A stretch of 38,334 bases of DNA, taken from CAZJHX01 sp964545715 (GTDB taxonomy: Bacteria; Myxococcota_A; UBA9042; GCA-2863065). The notes beneath the pieces are model-generated. The model worked only from the letters and a program-made list of their open reading frames with translations, was not told where the DNA came from and did not search any database. The stretch's first letter is position 1; every line of letters starts with the position of its first letter. Below are positions 1 through 8,523 of this stretch, piece by piece. Position numbers and translations under genes: made by a program. The DNA lies in assembly GCA_964545715.1 (NCBI GenBank), contig CAZJHX010000098.1, forward strand, positions 1 through 38,334. Direction: 5' to 3'.

Positions 1-245
1 GTCGCCGCGGCGGGCTTGGGCTCGGGCATCGGCTCGACCGGGTCCGGCGCCGGCGCGGTCGGGCCAGGCGGGGGCAGGGCGGGCACCAATCGCTGACGGA
101 CATATGGCGGCGCCTCAGGGGGCGGCGGTACGTGCTCGGCCGGCTCAACCAGTGCCGGCAGCGGCGGGTTCGGTGGCGGCGTCGGCTCGCGGCATCCGTA
201 CAGCGACATCGCGAAGACGGCCACGGCCGGGAGCCAGCGATCCAT
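1..245 (-). CDS. Lipoprotein with Pro-rich linker, partial (3' end outside window)
   Basis: Reading leftwards from an ATG at 245 gives an open frame that runs off the window edge (81 complete codons). It starts MDRWLPAVAVFAMSLYGC, a short charged n-region, a hydrophobic stretch and a lipobox-like LYGC, so Cys18 would be lipidated after signal peptidase II cleavage. The rest visible is a Pro/Ala/Glu-rich linker of the kind that follows the lipid anchor in surface lipoproteins; no folded domain is reached. No clear ribosome binding site is seen. The gene is divergent from the rhomboid gene, with 84 bp between starts. The signal peptide argues for this frame over the opposite-strand extension of the rhomboid frame. 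Confidence 0.6.
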   Translation of the reverse strand, partial: MDRWLPAVAVFAMSLYGCREPTPPPNPPLPALVEPAEHVPPPPEAPPYVRQRLVPALPPPGPTAPAPDPVEPMPEPKPAAA

Positions 246-329
246 CAACGGGAGCGTAACAGTGGATCTCACGGGCCGCCAATTGTACGGCGAGATGACA
301 AAATCCGACCCCACCCCTATGCTGCGGCC

Positions 330-1301
330 GTGTCGAACTACGACAAGTGCCACGAGTGCGGCTCCTGGGTGCCGCGCGGCGAGACCGAATGCCCGCACTG
401 CGGCAGCCAGCAGGGCGTCGTGTCGTCGCTGAAGGGCATGCTGAAACAGCTGCGGCCCCAGCAGACCGAGCGCAAGGCAGGGCAGCTGTGTGTGTCATGC
501 AACAAGCTGGTCGGCATGGGTGACGAGGTGTGTCCCTACTGCGGCGTGACGCAGACCAGCACTCGCAAGGCCGCCCGCGCCATGACCAGCATTCTCCCCG
601 CCGATTTGAGCGCCACGCACGCGATCATATTCTTGCTGGCCGCGCTGTTTTTGTTGCCGGTGCTGGCACGCAGCGGGGATCCCAGCTTCGAGGCCGGCCG
701 GTACCTGGGTCGCGGTGATCCGGTGACCGGCTACCTGATGGGCGCGCTCTGGTCCGAGGCCGTCGCGCATGGTCAATACTGGCGCATCGTGACGGCCAGC
801 TACCTGCACTTCGGCATCATGCACCTGGCGTTCAACGCCTACGCGCTCAACATTCTGGGCCGGCTCACCGAGCAGCTGTACGGGCGCGGCTGGTTCATCT
901 TCTTCTACGTCATCACCGGAATCGGCGCGTTTACGCTGAGCTACCTGGGGCACGACGTGGTCATGACCGCCGGCGCGTCGGGGCCGATCTTTGGGCTCAT
1001 CGGCCTGGGCATCGTCTTCTGCTGGCGCAACCGCTTCGCCAACCAGCAGCTGCTGCGTACGCTGGTCATGTGGACCGTACTGTCGGTCGTTATCGGTCTG
1101 GCCCTGCCTGTGGACAACTGGGCGCACGGCGGCGGCTTCATCACCGGCGCGGCCTGCGGCTGGCTGCTGCCGCCCGAGCTGGTGACACGCGGCTCCGCGA
1201 TGAACGCCATGGGCCGGCGCCTGGGTTGGGTCTCCGCCGCGATCGTCGCGGGGTCCTTCATACTGTGCTTGATGTGGGCCGGCTCTGCCCAGGTAACCTG
1301 A
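330..1301 (+). CDS. Rhomboid-family intramembrane serine protease with two N-terminal zinc ribbons
   Basis: Predicted membrane protease of 323 residues. Two CxxC...CxxC zinc ribbons lie at the N-terminus (Cys7/10/21/24 and Cys54/57/68/71), followed by a hydrophobic multipass rhomboid domain from about residue 95. Catalytic features are complete: the H160-x4-H165-x3-N169 motif of TM2, GASG with nucleophile Ser217 in TM4, and His266 in a WAHGGGFITG motif in TM6. The frame is open back to 132, but that part is low-complexity Arg-rich and overlaps the divergent lipoprotein gene. The GTG at 330 lies just before the first zinc ribbon and is taken as the start. The ribbons should face the cytoplasm and may bind a partner or regulate the protease; the substrate is unknown. 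Confidence 0.9.
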   Translation: MSNYDKCHECGSWVPRGETECPHCGSQQGVVSSLKGMLKQLRPQQTERKAGQLCVSCNKLVGMGDEVCPYCGVTQTSTRKAARAMTSILPADLSATHAIIFLLAALFLLPVLARSGDPSFEAGRYLGRGDPVTGYLMGALWSEAVAHGQYWRIVTASYLHFGIMHLAFNAYALNILGRLTEQLYGRGWFIFFYVITGIGAFTLSYLGHDVVMTAGASGPIFGLIGLGIVFCWRNRFANQQLLRTLVMWTVLSVVIGLALPVDNWAHGGGFITGAACGWLLPPELVTRGSAMNAMGRRLGWVSAAIVAGSFILCLMWAGSAQVT

Positions 1302-1318
1302 AGAGGGCCAGCTGGGGC

Positions 1319-2716
1319 CTACTCGTCTTTCTTCTTGCGGCTGAACAGCCCGCTCAGACCGCCGGTCTTCTTCTTCTTCTTCTTCTTCTTTTTCGATTTG
1401 ACGCCCAGCGCCTCGAGCTCCTCGTCTGCGCTGTGTTGCCCCGGCGGCGCAAGCAGCGCCGCCATCTCAAAGTAGCGACGCGCGCCGACGAGGTTGCCGG
1501 CCTTCTTGGCGGCCCAGCCCTTGTACAGCTCCACCTTGTACTTGAAGTCCTGGTTGTCCGGCTGCAGTCGCAGGGCCTGCGTCGCCAGCGCCAGGGCGCC
1601 CTCATAGTTGCCCATGACGGCCTGCAGCCGCGCGCCGTCCGCCAGCTTGTCCTCCGTCGACGTGTCCACGACCGTGCCGCGCTCCCACAGGTCCTCCGGA
1701 TTGACCGGCTCGCCGCGCCTGCGGGCCTCTTCCTCACGCTTCTTGCGTTGTTTCTCTTCCTCCTCGAGCTCCTCGAGCTCCTCGGGCGTCTTCTCGGGCT
1801 CATCTTTCGCCACTGCCGCCGGTGGAGACAGCGAGTGAGAGCTGATATCGGCAGAGGGCATCAAGTGCGAGGCCAGGGTGCGGACTTTCGACCACGACGT
1901 GTCGGGTTCCGGCTCCGGCTGAGGAGCGTCGGGGCCGTCGATGGCCTCGGCGGCCGCCTCCGGAGCGGCCTCAGGCGGCTCCTCCTTGCGCACTCGCGTG
2001 GCGGAGGTCTTGCGGTCGTAACGGCTCTTGCGCGTCGGATCGCGCAGCGTGCCGTACGCCTCGCCCAGCGCCTCGTGGATGCCGCGCATCAGGCGGCGCG
2101 CCTCGTCGGTTTTGATCGGCACCGTCTCGGGACGGTAGCGGTTCACCTTCTTCATGAAGCCTGCGCGGATTGCGCGTGCGTCATCGCCGGGCCGCACCTG
2201 CAGGCGCTCGTAGTAGTTGAGGCGGCCCAGCGCGTTGTAGACCTCGCGTAGCTCCTCGATAGTCACCGCGCCCAGCACGATCAGGCTGGATGAGTGCCCC
2301 TCACTTGGCGGCGGGATCTCGGACGTGTCGACCAGCGCTTTGACCGCGGTCTCGAGGCGCGCGAAGTCCACCGGCTTGGTGACGAAGTCGTCTGGGTCAA
2401 AAGGGGCCAGCATGCCTTTGACGCGCGCCAGCTCGCTGCGACCGCCGGGGGCGAGCACCAGCATGGGCGCGCCGCGCCCGGCCGGAACCTCCCGAACGCG
2501 CATCATGGCGACCAGGTCATGCATATCGGTCGGGTCCACGGCGTACACGATCAGGCCGAGGCGCTCTTTGCCAATCTTGCCGACGACGTCCTGGGCGCGG
2601 GCGCATGTGATCAGCGGCTGCCCGAGAGTGTTCAGGCCGCGCTCGAGAATCTCCCGAAGCGCAGTATCCTTCTCGACGAGAAGAACGGAACGTTTTCTAC
2701 CCTGCGTCATCTCCAC
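1319..2716 (-). CDS. Pseudo-receiver / J-like / TPR chimera with poly-lysine tail
   Basis: A 465-residue cytoplasmic protein. Residues 9-130 look like a response-regulator receiver domain: acidic pair near 15-17, Asp61 after a hydrophobic strand, and the conserved Lys114 in FVTKPVD. Residues 167-236 resemble a DnaJ J domain (NYYERLQV..., ...YGTLRDPTRKSRYDRK), but the HPD tripeptide that stimulates DnaK is replaced by RPE, so canonical Hsp70 activation is unlikely. An acidic, Glu-rich linker leads to about two TPR-like helical pairs (about 355-440) and then a tail with nine consecutive lysines. The start is GTG at 2716; ATG at 2710 is an alternative, although the GGTGGAG sequence abuts it without spacing. 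Related receiver/J-like/TPR proteins occur in Myxococcota; the specific role is unknown. Confidence 0.8.
   Translation of the reverse strand: MEMTQGRKRSVLLVEKDTALREILERGLNTLGQPLITCARAQDVVGKIGKERLGLIVYAVDPTDMHDLVAMMRVREVPAGRGAPMLVLAPGGRSELARVKGMLAPFDPDDFVTKPVDFARLETAVKALVDTSEIPPPSEGHSSSLIVLGAVTIEELREVYNALGRLNYYERLQVRPGDDARAIRAGFMKKVNRYRPETVPIKTDEARRLMRGIHEALGEAYGTLRDPTRKSRYDRKTSATRVRKEEPPEAAPEAAAEAIDGPDAPQPEPEPDTSWSKVRTLASHLMPSADISSHSLSPPAAVAKDEPEKTPEELEELEEEEKQRKKREEEARRRGEPVNPEDLWERGTVVDTSTEDKLADGARLQAVMGNYEGALALATQALRLQPDNQDFKYKVELYKGWAAKKAGNLVGARRYFEMAALLAPPGQHSADEELEALGVKSKKKKKKKKKTGGLSGLFSRKKKDE
1367..1393. repeat. Trinucleotide (CTT/AAG) run encoding poly-lysine
   Basis: Eight consecutive CTT triplets plus TTT on the + strand encode nine lysines near the C-terminus of the - strand receiver/J-like/TPR gene. 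Unit changes would add or remove lysines without shifting the frame. Confidence 0.85.
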
Positions 2717-2750
2717 CCATGGCGGTGTATTGCTGAAGCTTTACGGTACC

Positions 2751-2768
2751 ATCGTGGTGTCACCCGAT
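2751..2768. promoter_or_regulatory. Imperfect palindrome between divergent genes (possible operator)
   Basis: ATCG-T-GGTG, a central T, then CACCCGAT: the right arm is the reverse complement of the left arm except for one bulged T at 2755. It lies in the 77-bp gap between the divergent starts at 2716 (-) and 2794 (+), where a shared regulator could bind. No convincing -35/-10 pair was found here, so this is a weak call. Confidence 0.2.
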
Positions 2769-2793
2769 GATAGCAGACTGGGGTAAGACATCG

Positions 2794-5295
2794 ATGTATC
2801 GTTTTCACTACGGGTTCTGGTGTCTGCTTGCAGCGGCGCTTTGGCTGTATGCATGCAGCGATAACGAACAGGCCCTGCCTCCCGACGTTGAATCTCAGCC
2901 GGACATCGTTGCATCCGATACCGCCGTCGCGGATGCGGGACCCACGTCGGATGTGGCGGCGGACGTGGTCGACGTACCGCCGCCGCCCAAGGACACGGGA
3001 CCCGACATCGCGGGGCCGGACGAGACCTGCCCGGGCGTGACCGTGGAGTCGCCCATCGACGGGGATGTGTACGTGGGCACGCTGCCGGTGTCTCTGTCCG
3101 TCAGCGATCCGAGCGGCATCGCCGCTGTGCAGATCAAGGACAGCGCGACGGGCGATCTGCTGCTTGATCTAGTGGTGCCGGATGGCGCCACTGTGGCCGA
3201 TCTGACCGGGTCGTTCGACATCTGCCGATACGGCACGGGCCAGGTGCTGTTTGCCCTGAATCTGCTGGACGAAAAAGACAACGGCTGCAACCGCCAGCTG
3301 CGCCCGGTCATCGTCCGATGCCCGCGCTTTGAGGGACACGCTCAACACGGGGCGCCCGGCGATGCTCCCGTCAACGATGTCGCCGCCGTCGACTTCGATG
3401 GGGACGGAGATCTGGACGTGGTCTCGGCCACCGACGCCGGAGTTCTGGGCCATCCCAATCTGGGACAGCTACGCTTCGGTCCGCCCGTGGTCCTGGCGTC
3501 CGGAGCGGCCGCCTTCGTTACGCCGGGGGACCTGGACGGCGACGACGACGTCGACCTGATCGTGGTCCGTACCTCCGACGGCGCCTCGACGGTGGAGGTC
3601 ACGCTGCGCCAGCCCGAAGGCTACGTGGTCGCCGAGACCCACGAGGTCGCGGCCGAGGTCACGGCTGTCGAGTACGTCGATGTCGCTCCAGACGCCTTTC
3701 CCAAAGGCGGCACCGCCAACCGCCCGGACCTGCTGCTGGCCACGTCCAACCCCGATATGGGGCTGGGTGTACTGATCAGAGAAGAGGGGGTCAACGCGGG
3801 CGTGCCCGAGGGTCAGGCGCCCTGGTGCGCGGTGTGGCCGGCCGCCGATCCGATGCCCGAGCACGCCGTCACCGAGTGCTTCGGCGCCCCGGTCTGGCGC
3901 GCGAGCTTCGGCGGCCTCACGTCGCTCGCGGTTGGGGACCTGGTGGCCGAGGAGAACGGCGCGCTCGACGTGGTCGCGACCAATGACAAGAAGCACCTGC
4001 AGGTCTTCGTGGGCGACGGTGCCGGTGGCTTTCCGTCGGTCACGCTCACGGAGCTGGAGTCCGCCGCTTCCGGCGTACTGATCGACGGCTTTGACGTCAC
4101 CTTCACCCTGCCGGACGAGGGCGCGGTCACCCGGCTTACCGGGCTTCAGGACGGCACGTTCGACACGCTGAATCCGTGGACCGTCGCCGTGGACGGCGAG
4201 CCGTTCGCCCCCGCCACTCTCAACGAGCGGCTGCTGCTGGGCAACGCGACCACCGACACGCTGTGGACTCTCATCGAAGACCAGTGGCAGGTCGTGGACA
4301 CCGTGCAGGGAGCGAAGCAGATCGTGGTCGTGGATATGGATGAGGACGGCCAGGAGGATGCGCTGGTGCGCGGCGCCACTCGCTTCGCCGTCACGCGCGG
4401 CGGGGACTTCGGCCAGCTGCTGGGCCCGGTGAACGTGCGGGCGCAGATCGGCTCGCCTGACGTCATGACCATAACCGCGGCCAACCACGTGGCGCTGCTG
4501 ACGTCCGATGGCCTGCTGGAGAATCACGCGGCCACCGTTGTGAAGACTGCGCTGGCGCCGCAGGATCCGACCCGGCTGATCCGGGCGGGAGACAATCTGC
4601 TGCTGGCCGATGCGCTGGCGACCACGTCGCTGAGCCCAAACGCGGACGGCAGCTTCGGCAGCTTGATCGTCAGCGCGGCCCCGCCGATCGACGTGGATGC
4701 GGCGGACGACGGGACGGTCGTGGTGTTGCTGGACGGCAAGGTCGAGCGGTACGTGGACAACGCGCTGGTGCAGACCGTGGTGCTGGAGCAGCCCGCGCAC
4801 GCGGTACGGATGGGCGCCGGGCCCCAGCTCAAAACCTACGTGGCTGCCGGCACCGGGGTGACGGCGCTGGGCGGCGGCACGGTCGAGATCGGCGGCCCGT
4901 TCAGCGTGTTCGCAGTCGGCGACCTGGGCGGCTCAGGCGCGGATGATATCGCGGCCGTGCGAGAGGACGGCGCGGTCTGGTACCTGGGCGAGATTCACCC
5001 AATGGCGGGGCAGGGCTCCCAAGTCGAGATCGCGGACATCAACGCGGACGGGTTGGACGATCTGCTGGTGCTCGACGCTCCAAGCCGCCGCATCGCGGTG
5101 TTCGTCAACTCAGGCGACAGCCAGCTGTGGCCCCAGGCTGCGGAGATCCGAATCGGCCCCAAGACGCTGGAGTTCGAGGTGGCCGACGTGGACGAGGACG
5201 GCTGCCTGGACGTCGTCACGATGTCCAAGCCCGCGAAAGCCGCGGTGATCCATCGCAATGTGTGGGGCTCGTCGCCGGGCGGGTGTGCCGAGTAG
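2794..5295 (+). CDS. VCBS/FG-GAP repeat surface lipoprotein
   Basis: An 833-residue predicted lipoprotein. The start at 2794 is chosen because it gives a signal peptide ending in the lipobox LYAC (Cys21) and has GGGG about 10 nt upstream; the open frame extends slightly further. After the anchor comes an Asp/Val/Pro-rich linker, then a short region that may be an Ig-like fold (about 75-170), then repeats with the calcium-binding FG-GAP/VCBS signature D-x-D-x-D-G, for example DFDGDGDLD, DLDGDDDVD, DMDEDGQED, DINADGLDD and DVDEDGCLD. Such repeats build extracellular beta-propellers. The ligand cannot be told. The gene ends 4 nt from the convergent BKACE gene. Confidence 0.85.
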   Translation: MYRFHYGFWCLLAAALWLYACSDNEQALPPDVESQPDIVASDTAVADAGPTSDVAADVVDVPPPPKDTGPDIAGPDETCPGVTVESPIDGDVYVGTLPVSLSVSDPSGIAAVQIKDSATGDLLLDLVVPDGATVADLTGSFDICRYGTGQVLFALNLLDEKDNGCNRQLRPVIVRCPRFEGHAQHGAPGDAPVNDVAAVDFDGDGDLDVVSATDAGVLGHPNLGQLRFGPPVVLASGAAAFVTPGDLDGDDDVDLIVVRTSDGASTVEVTLRQPEGYVVAETHEVAAEVTAVEYVDVAPDAFPKGGTANRPDLLLATSNPDMGLGVLIREEGVNAGVPEGQAPWCAVWPAADPMPEHAVTECFGAPVWRASFGGLTSLAVGDLVAEENGALDVVATNDKKHLQVFVGDGAGGFPSVTLTELESAASGVLIDGFDVTFTLPDEGAVTRLTGLQDGTFDTLNPWTVAVDGEPFAPATLNERLLLGNATTDTLWTLIEDQWQVVDTVQGAKQIVVVDMDEDGQEDALVRGATRFAVTRGGDFGQLLGPVNVRAQIGSPDVMTITAANHVALLTSDGLLENHAATVVKTALAPQDPTRLIRAGDNLLLADALATTSLSPNADGSFGSLIVSAAPPIDVDAADDGTVVVLLDGKVERYVDNALVQTVVLEQPAHAVRMGAGPQLKTYVAAGTGVTALGGGTVEIGGPFSVFAVGDLGGSGADDIAAVREDGAVWYLGEIHPMAGQGSQVEIADINADGLDDLLVLDAPSRRIAVFVNSGDSQLWPQAAEIRIGPKTLEFEVADVDEDGCLDVVTMSKPAKAAVIHRNVWGSSPGGCAE

Positions 5296-5299
5296 AGAC

Positions 5300-6157
5300 T
5301 CAGTGGGCGGCGATCATCGCGCGGGTGTCTGCCGGGCTGGCGATCTCGCGACCGGCTTCGCGCGCGATGGCGACCAGGGCCTCGACCAGTTGGCCGTTGC
5401 TCGTCGCTTTCTCGCCGTTGGGCAGGTAGAACGTGTCCTCCAGCCCGGTGCGCAGATGTCCCCCCAGCTCGGCGGATGCGCGGTGCACGGGCCAGATCTC
5501 CTGGCGGCCGATCAAGATCGTCTGCCACTGGGCGTCGTCGGGCATCTCCTCGATGAGCAGCGGCAGCCACGATGCTTTAGCGGCCATGCCGCTAGCCACG
5601 CCCATGACCAGTGAGATGTGCACCGGCGGCTTGAGCAGGCCGACCTGCTGAAAGAGCGCGACGGAGCGCACAATGCCGGTGTCGAAGCACTCGCACTCGG
5701 GCACGATGTCGCAGCCGTTCATGACCTTCAGAAACTTCTCGATCTTGGTCACGCTGTTGTCGAACAGCATCGGCGGCCACGCCCAGGTACCGCGGCTCGT
5801 CGCCTTCAGGTAGTTCAACGAGCCCGCGTTCATCGCCGCCATTTCAGGGCGCACGCGCTCCAGGCACGCGACGGGCGCTGAGATGTCCGGACCGAAGACG
5901 CCGGTGGACATGTTGATCAGCATGTCCGGGCAGCGCTCGCGGATCGCGTCGCAGATCTCGGCCACGATGTCGGGCTCCCACGTCGGGAAGCGGCCCATGC
6001 CGGGCTCCTGCTTGCGGAAGTGGCAGTGGACCATGGACGCGCCGGCATCGTAGGCGCGTCGGGCCTCCTCGGCCATCTCCTCGGGTGTGACGGGGACTTT
6101 GTGGCGCTGTGGGTCGGTCAGGACGCCGGTGAGTGCACAGGTGACGATTGCCTTCAT
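5300..6157 (-). CDS. BKACE-family (DUF849) 3-keto-acid cleavage enzyme
   Basis: A 285-residue TIM-barrel enzyme of the beta-keto acid cleavage family, whose members condense a beta-keto acid with acetyl-CoA and release acetoacetate plus a new CoA thioester using Zn2+. The zinc ligands are visible: His44 and His46 in VHCHFR, and Glu240 in RTGLED, where Arg236 and Asp241 match the catalytic Arg/Asp of the lysine-fermentation enzyme Kce. From memory of Kce, the glutamate that contacts the amino group of 3-keto-5-aminohexanoate corresponds here to Leu13, so an amino substrate is doubtful. The ATG at 6157 (MKAIVTCALTG) is chosen because family members begin this way. No lysine-fermentation genes are nearby, so the substrate is open. 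Confidence 0.9.
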   Translation of the reverse strand: MKAIVTCALTGVLTDPQRHKVPVTPEEMAEEARRAYDAGASMVHCHFRKQEPGMGRFPTWEPDIVAEICDAIRERCPDMLINMSTGVFGPDISAPVACLERVRPEMAAMNAGSLNYLKATSRGTWAWPPMLFDNSVTKIEKFLKVMNGCDIVPECECFDTGIVRSVALFQQVGLLKPPVHISLVMGVASGMAAKASWLPLLIEEMPDDAQWQTILIGRQEIWPVHRASAELGGHLRTGLEDTFYLPNGEKATSNGQLVEALVAIAREAGREIASPADTRAMIAAH

Positions 6158-6173
6158 GGCGGCGGATGCTACC

Positions 6174-6887
6174 ATGCAGCCCATGGCCCTGGGAATCATC
6201 GCAGTGGTGCTGTTGGCGGCTCCTCCGACGGCTGACGAGCTGGCGCAGCGGCGCGCGCGCGTGTCGGAGCTCCATCAGCTGGCGGACGCACGCGACACCG
6301 GCGGCGTTACCTATTACCTGGAGATCTTGAAGGGTCTGAAGACGCCGTGGGAGCTGTCGACCGCGCTCGGCGCGCTGGGGCCGCACCACAAGCACCAGGG
6401 TGCGCCGGTCATCGCCGCACTTCTCAACGCGCCGGGGACGACGATGGGCGTAAAGCGGGCCGCGGCCATCGCGCACTATCGGTGGACTGCGGACAAGCGC
6501 ACGCTGGCGGTGCTGTCGAAGATGCGGGCGTCCGGGGCGAGCCTTCGGCAGGCGTTCCAGACCGGGCACGATCGCGGTCGACCGCTCTATCACAAGACGG
6601 CCGCTGCGTTTTTCCGCGACAGCGCCAAGCACGCGCTCGTTCACACACGCCTGGACGGCGCCCTTGGGCTGATCGAGATCGGGACCGAGCCGCACCACAA
6701 AGAGGGCATCGCGGTGCTGACCGGGGTGCTGAAGAGCGCCAACGCCGACCATCGCGCGCTCGCGGTGCAGCACATGTCGGTGTCGTATCCGGAGCCCGCG
6801 TTCCGGCCCCTGCTCGAGCGGGCCACGTCCGACCCCGACCTGACCGTTCAGGCCCGCGCCAGCCAGATTCTGGGTCGGCTCAAGTAG
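6174..6887 (+). CDS. Exported HEAT-like repeat protein
   Basis: A 237-residue protein with a short hydrophobic N-terminus (MALGIIAVVLLAAPPTA) resembling a signal peptide with cleavage near AAP/PTA, followed by Ala/Leu-rich helical pairs of HEAT type, for example around HKEGIAVLTGVLKSANADHR and LLERATSDPDLTVQARASQI. HEAT repeats are scaffolds for protein binding. The ATG at 6174 is used; ATG at 6183 is equally possible. Its start is only 16 nt from the divergent BKACE start, so the two promoters must overlap the neighbouring coding regions. The next gene begins 8 nt after its stop. Confidence 0.7.
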   Translation: MQPMALGIIAVVLLAAPPTADELAQRRARVSELHQLADARDTGGVTYYLEILKGLKTPWELSTALGALGPHHKHQGAPVIAALLNAPGTTMGVKRAAAIAHYRWTADKRTLAVLSKMRASGASLRQAFQTGHDRGRPLYHKTAAAFFRDSAKHALVHTRLDGALGLIEIGTEPHHKEGIAVLTGVLKSANADHRALAVQHMSVSYPEPAFRPLLERATSDPDLTVQARASQILGRLK

Positions 6888-6895
6888 GCGCAGTC

Positions 6896-7495
6896 ATGAC
6901 GATCAGGGACCTCATCGACGCCCTCGCCGGCGGACAGACCGTCTTCATCGCGATCGGCTTGGCCGTGCCGGTGCTGATCTTCGTGTGGGGGTTTGCGCAG
7001 CGGGACGGCCAGGAGAGCCGGCTGTTCGGGCACGTGGCCAGCAGCGCGATCGCCGTGGGGCTGGTCGCGATAGTCATCGACGTCGCGGCGATGATGACCA
7101 TGCGCAACGGCGGCGCCAGCCTGCTCGACGCGCCCGCTTTGCCGCTGTTGACCCCGTTCTGGCTCGGTTTCGGCAGCTTGTTTGCGGCCACGCGCCGCGT
7201 CTCGTTTGCCCACCTGCGCACGTACCCGCTACTACGCCGGGTGTGGGCGATCCTCTCCATCGTCGGTTTGGTGATGGTCGTGTGGATGATTCTCAAGCAC
7301 ACCTTCCTGGTCGTCTGGACGTCCGTGATCGGGTTCGTGATCCTCGCGCTGGTGGTCTGGTCGCTGTTCCGCATGCTGGCGCGCCGGGCGATGGAGCCCG
7401 CGCCCGAAGGCGGTGATCCGGACCTGCTGGATGACGTCGCTGACGACAGCAAGCGCCGGGTGGGGGGCTTCTTCTCCCGGATTGGCAAGAGCTGA
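6896..7495 (+). CDS. Multipass membrane protein of unknown function
   Basis: A 199-residue integral membrane protein with about five hydrophobic segments (approximately 13-33, 44-68, 81-98, 113-134 and 137-160) and an acidic then basic cytoplasmic-looking tail (GGDPDLLDD ... KRRVGGFFSRIGKS). No family was recognised. ATG at 6896 lies 8 nt after the upstream stop, and the downstream flavoprotein starts 5 nt after its own stop, so it is probably cotranscribed with both. Confidence 0.75.
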   Translation: MTIRDLIDALAGGQTVFIAIGLAVPVLIFVWGFAQRDGQESRLFGHVASSAIAVGLVAIVIDVAAMMTMRNGGASLLDAPALPLLTPFWLGFGSLFAATRRVSFAHLRTYPLLRRVWAILSIVGLVMVVWMILKHTFLVVWTSVIGFVILALVVWSLFRMLARRAMEPAPEGGDPDLLDDVADDSKRRVGGFFSRIGKS

Positions 7496-7500
7496 GGGCC

Positions 7501-8523
7501 ATGCAGGATTTGATCGTTGTCGGCGCGGGCCCGGGAGGCCTCGCAGCCGCAGCCGCCGGACGCGCGCTGGGGTGGAAGCCCGTCATTTTAGAGCAGTCGG
7601 ACCGCGTCGGCGGTGCCTGGGCTCGCATGCCGCCCGACATGCTGTGCTTGTCCCCGCGCATTCGCGACGCGATGCCCGACGGTGCGCTGCCACCCTCGAC
7701 GGCCGATCGCGCCACGGTGGGCGAGGTGCTGCAGGCGATCGAAGCGTATGCCGAGCGCGCGAGCTTCGACGTGCGCTTCGGTGTCGGCGCAACGGGCATG
7801 ACCACACGCGCCGGTACGCTGATTCTGGACACCACGGACCAGCCCTGCGAAGCGCGCCGCGTGATCGTGGCCACCGGGGAGTGGGGCAACCCCTTTCGAC
7901 TGCCGCTCCCCGGCGACTTCGACGGACCGATGGTGCACACGTCTGAGTTTGAGCCCGAGGCCGTCGCGGCCGGCGAGCGTGTCTGCGTCATCGGCGCGGG
8001 CAACTCGGGCGCCGAGGCCGTCGTGGCGCTGCAAGCGCGTGGCGCGGCGGTGACGTTGGCGACGCGCCGGCCGGTGCAGAAGCCGTCCCCGGAGCCCACG
8101 GGCATGCTGGGAGAGATCGCGTGGCGCCTGTCCGGTATGCCCGTGCATAACCTGCCCGCGCGCGGGGGCTGCACGCATCGCACGCCGCTGGTCGATCCGG
8201 AGCTGTACCTGGCCGTGAAGTCGGGCGCGGTCAAGGTCGTCGCAGGAGCGACGGCGCTGTATCCGGGCGGCGTCCGGACGTCCGCGGGCGAAGAGGTGGC
8301 CTGCGACCGCATTGTGTTCGCGACCGGCTTCAGGCGTGACCTGGCGTGGCTCGGATCGGCGATCACGCTGAACGCGGATGGGGTGCCGGCGCACGATCGC
8401 GGGGTGTCCCTGGACGTGGCTCGCCTGGGCTTCGTAGGCATCCCGTGCATGCGCACGCGCCGCAGCGGCTTTTTGCGCGGCCTGGTCAGCGACGCGGCGT
8501 ACGTGGCGCGGCGGCTGCGGTGA
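7501..8523 (+). CDS. FAD-dependent oxidoreductase, flavin monooxygenase-like
   Basis: A 340-residue two-dinucleotide-binding flavoprotein. The FAD Rossmann motif GAGPGG is at 8-13 and a second, NAD(P)H-binding GAGNSG at 165-170. Between them is FDGPMVHTSEF (140-150), close to the FxGxxxHxxx(F/Y) fingerprint of flavin-containing and Baeyer-Villiger monooxygenases, and FATGFRRD fits the later ATG motif. Likely reaction: NAD(P)H- and FAD-dependent oxidation or thiol/small-molecule redox in the cytoplasm. It is shorter than most FMOs (about 450-530 residues), resembling the compact class often called 'NAD(P)-binding domain-containing protein'. Its stop overlaps the next start (GTGA), which indicates translational coupling to the membrane protein downstream. 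Confidence 0.85.
   Translation: MQDLIVVGAGPGGLAAAAAGRALGWKPVILEQSDRVGGAWARMPPDMLCLSPRIRDAMPDGALPPSTADRATVGEVLQAIEAYAERASFDVRFGVGATGMTTRAGTLILDTTDQPCEARRVIVATGEWGNPFRLPLPGDFDGPMVHTSEFEPEAVAAGERVCVIGAGNSGAEAVVALQARGAAVTLATRRPVQKPSPEPTGMLGEIAWRLSGMPVHNLPARGGCTHRTPLVDPELYLAVKSGAVKVVAGATALYPGGVRTSAGEEVACDRIVFATGFRRDLAWLGSAITLNADGVPAHDRGVSLDVARLGFVGIPCMRTRRSGFLRGLVSDAAYVARRLR

Noticed and set aside
132..329. N-terminal extension of the rhomboid frame
   Set aside because: It is Arg-rich, lacks any domain and overlaps the divergent lipoprotein signal peptide.
1301..1319. GGCC-rich near-palindrome between the convergent genes as a bidirectional terminator
   Set aside because: The stem is short with a mismatch and no adjacent T-run.
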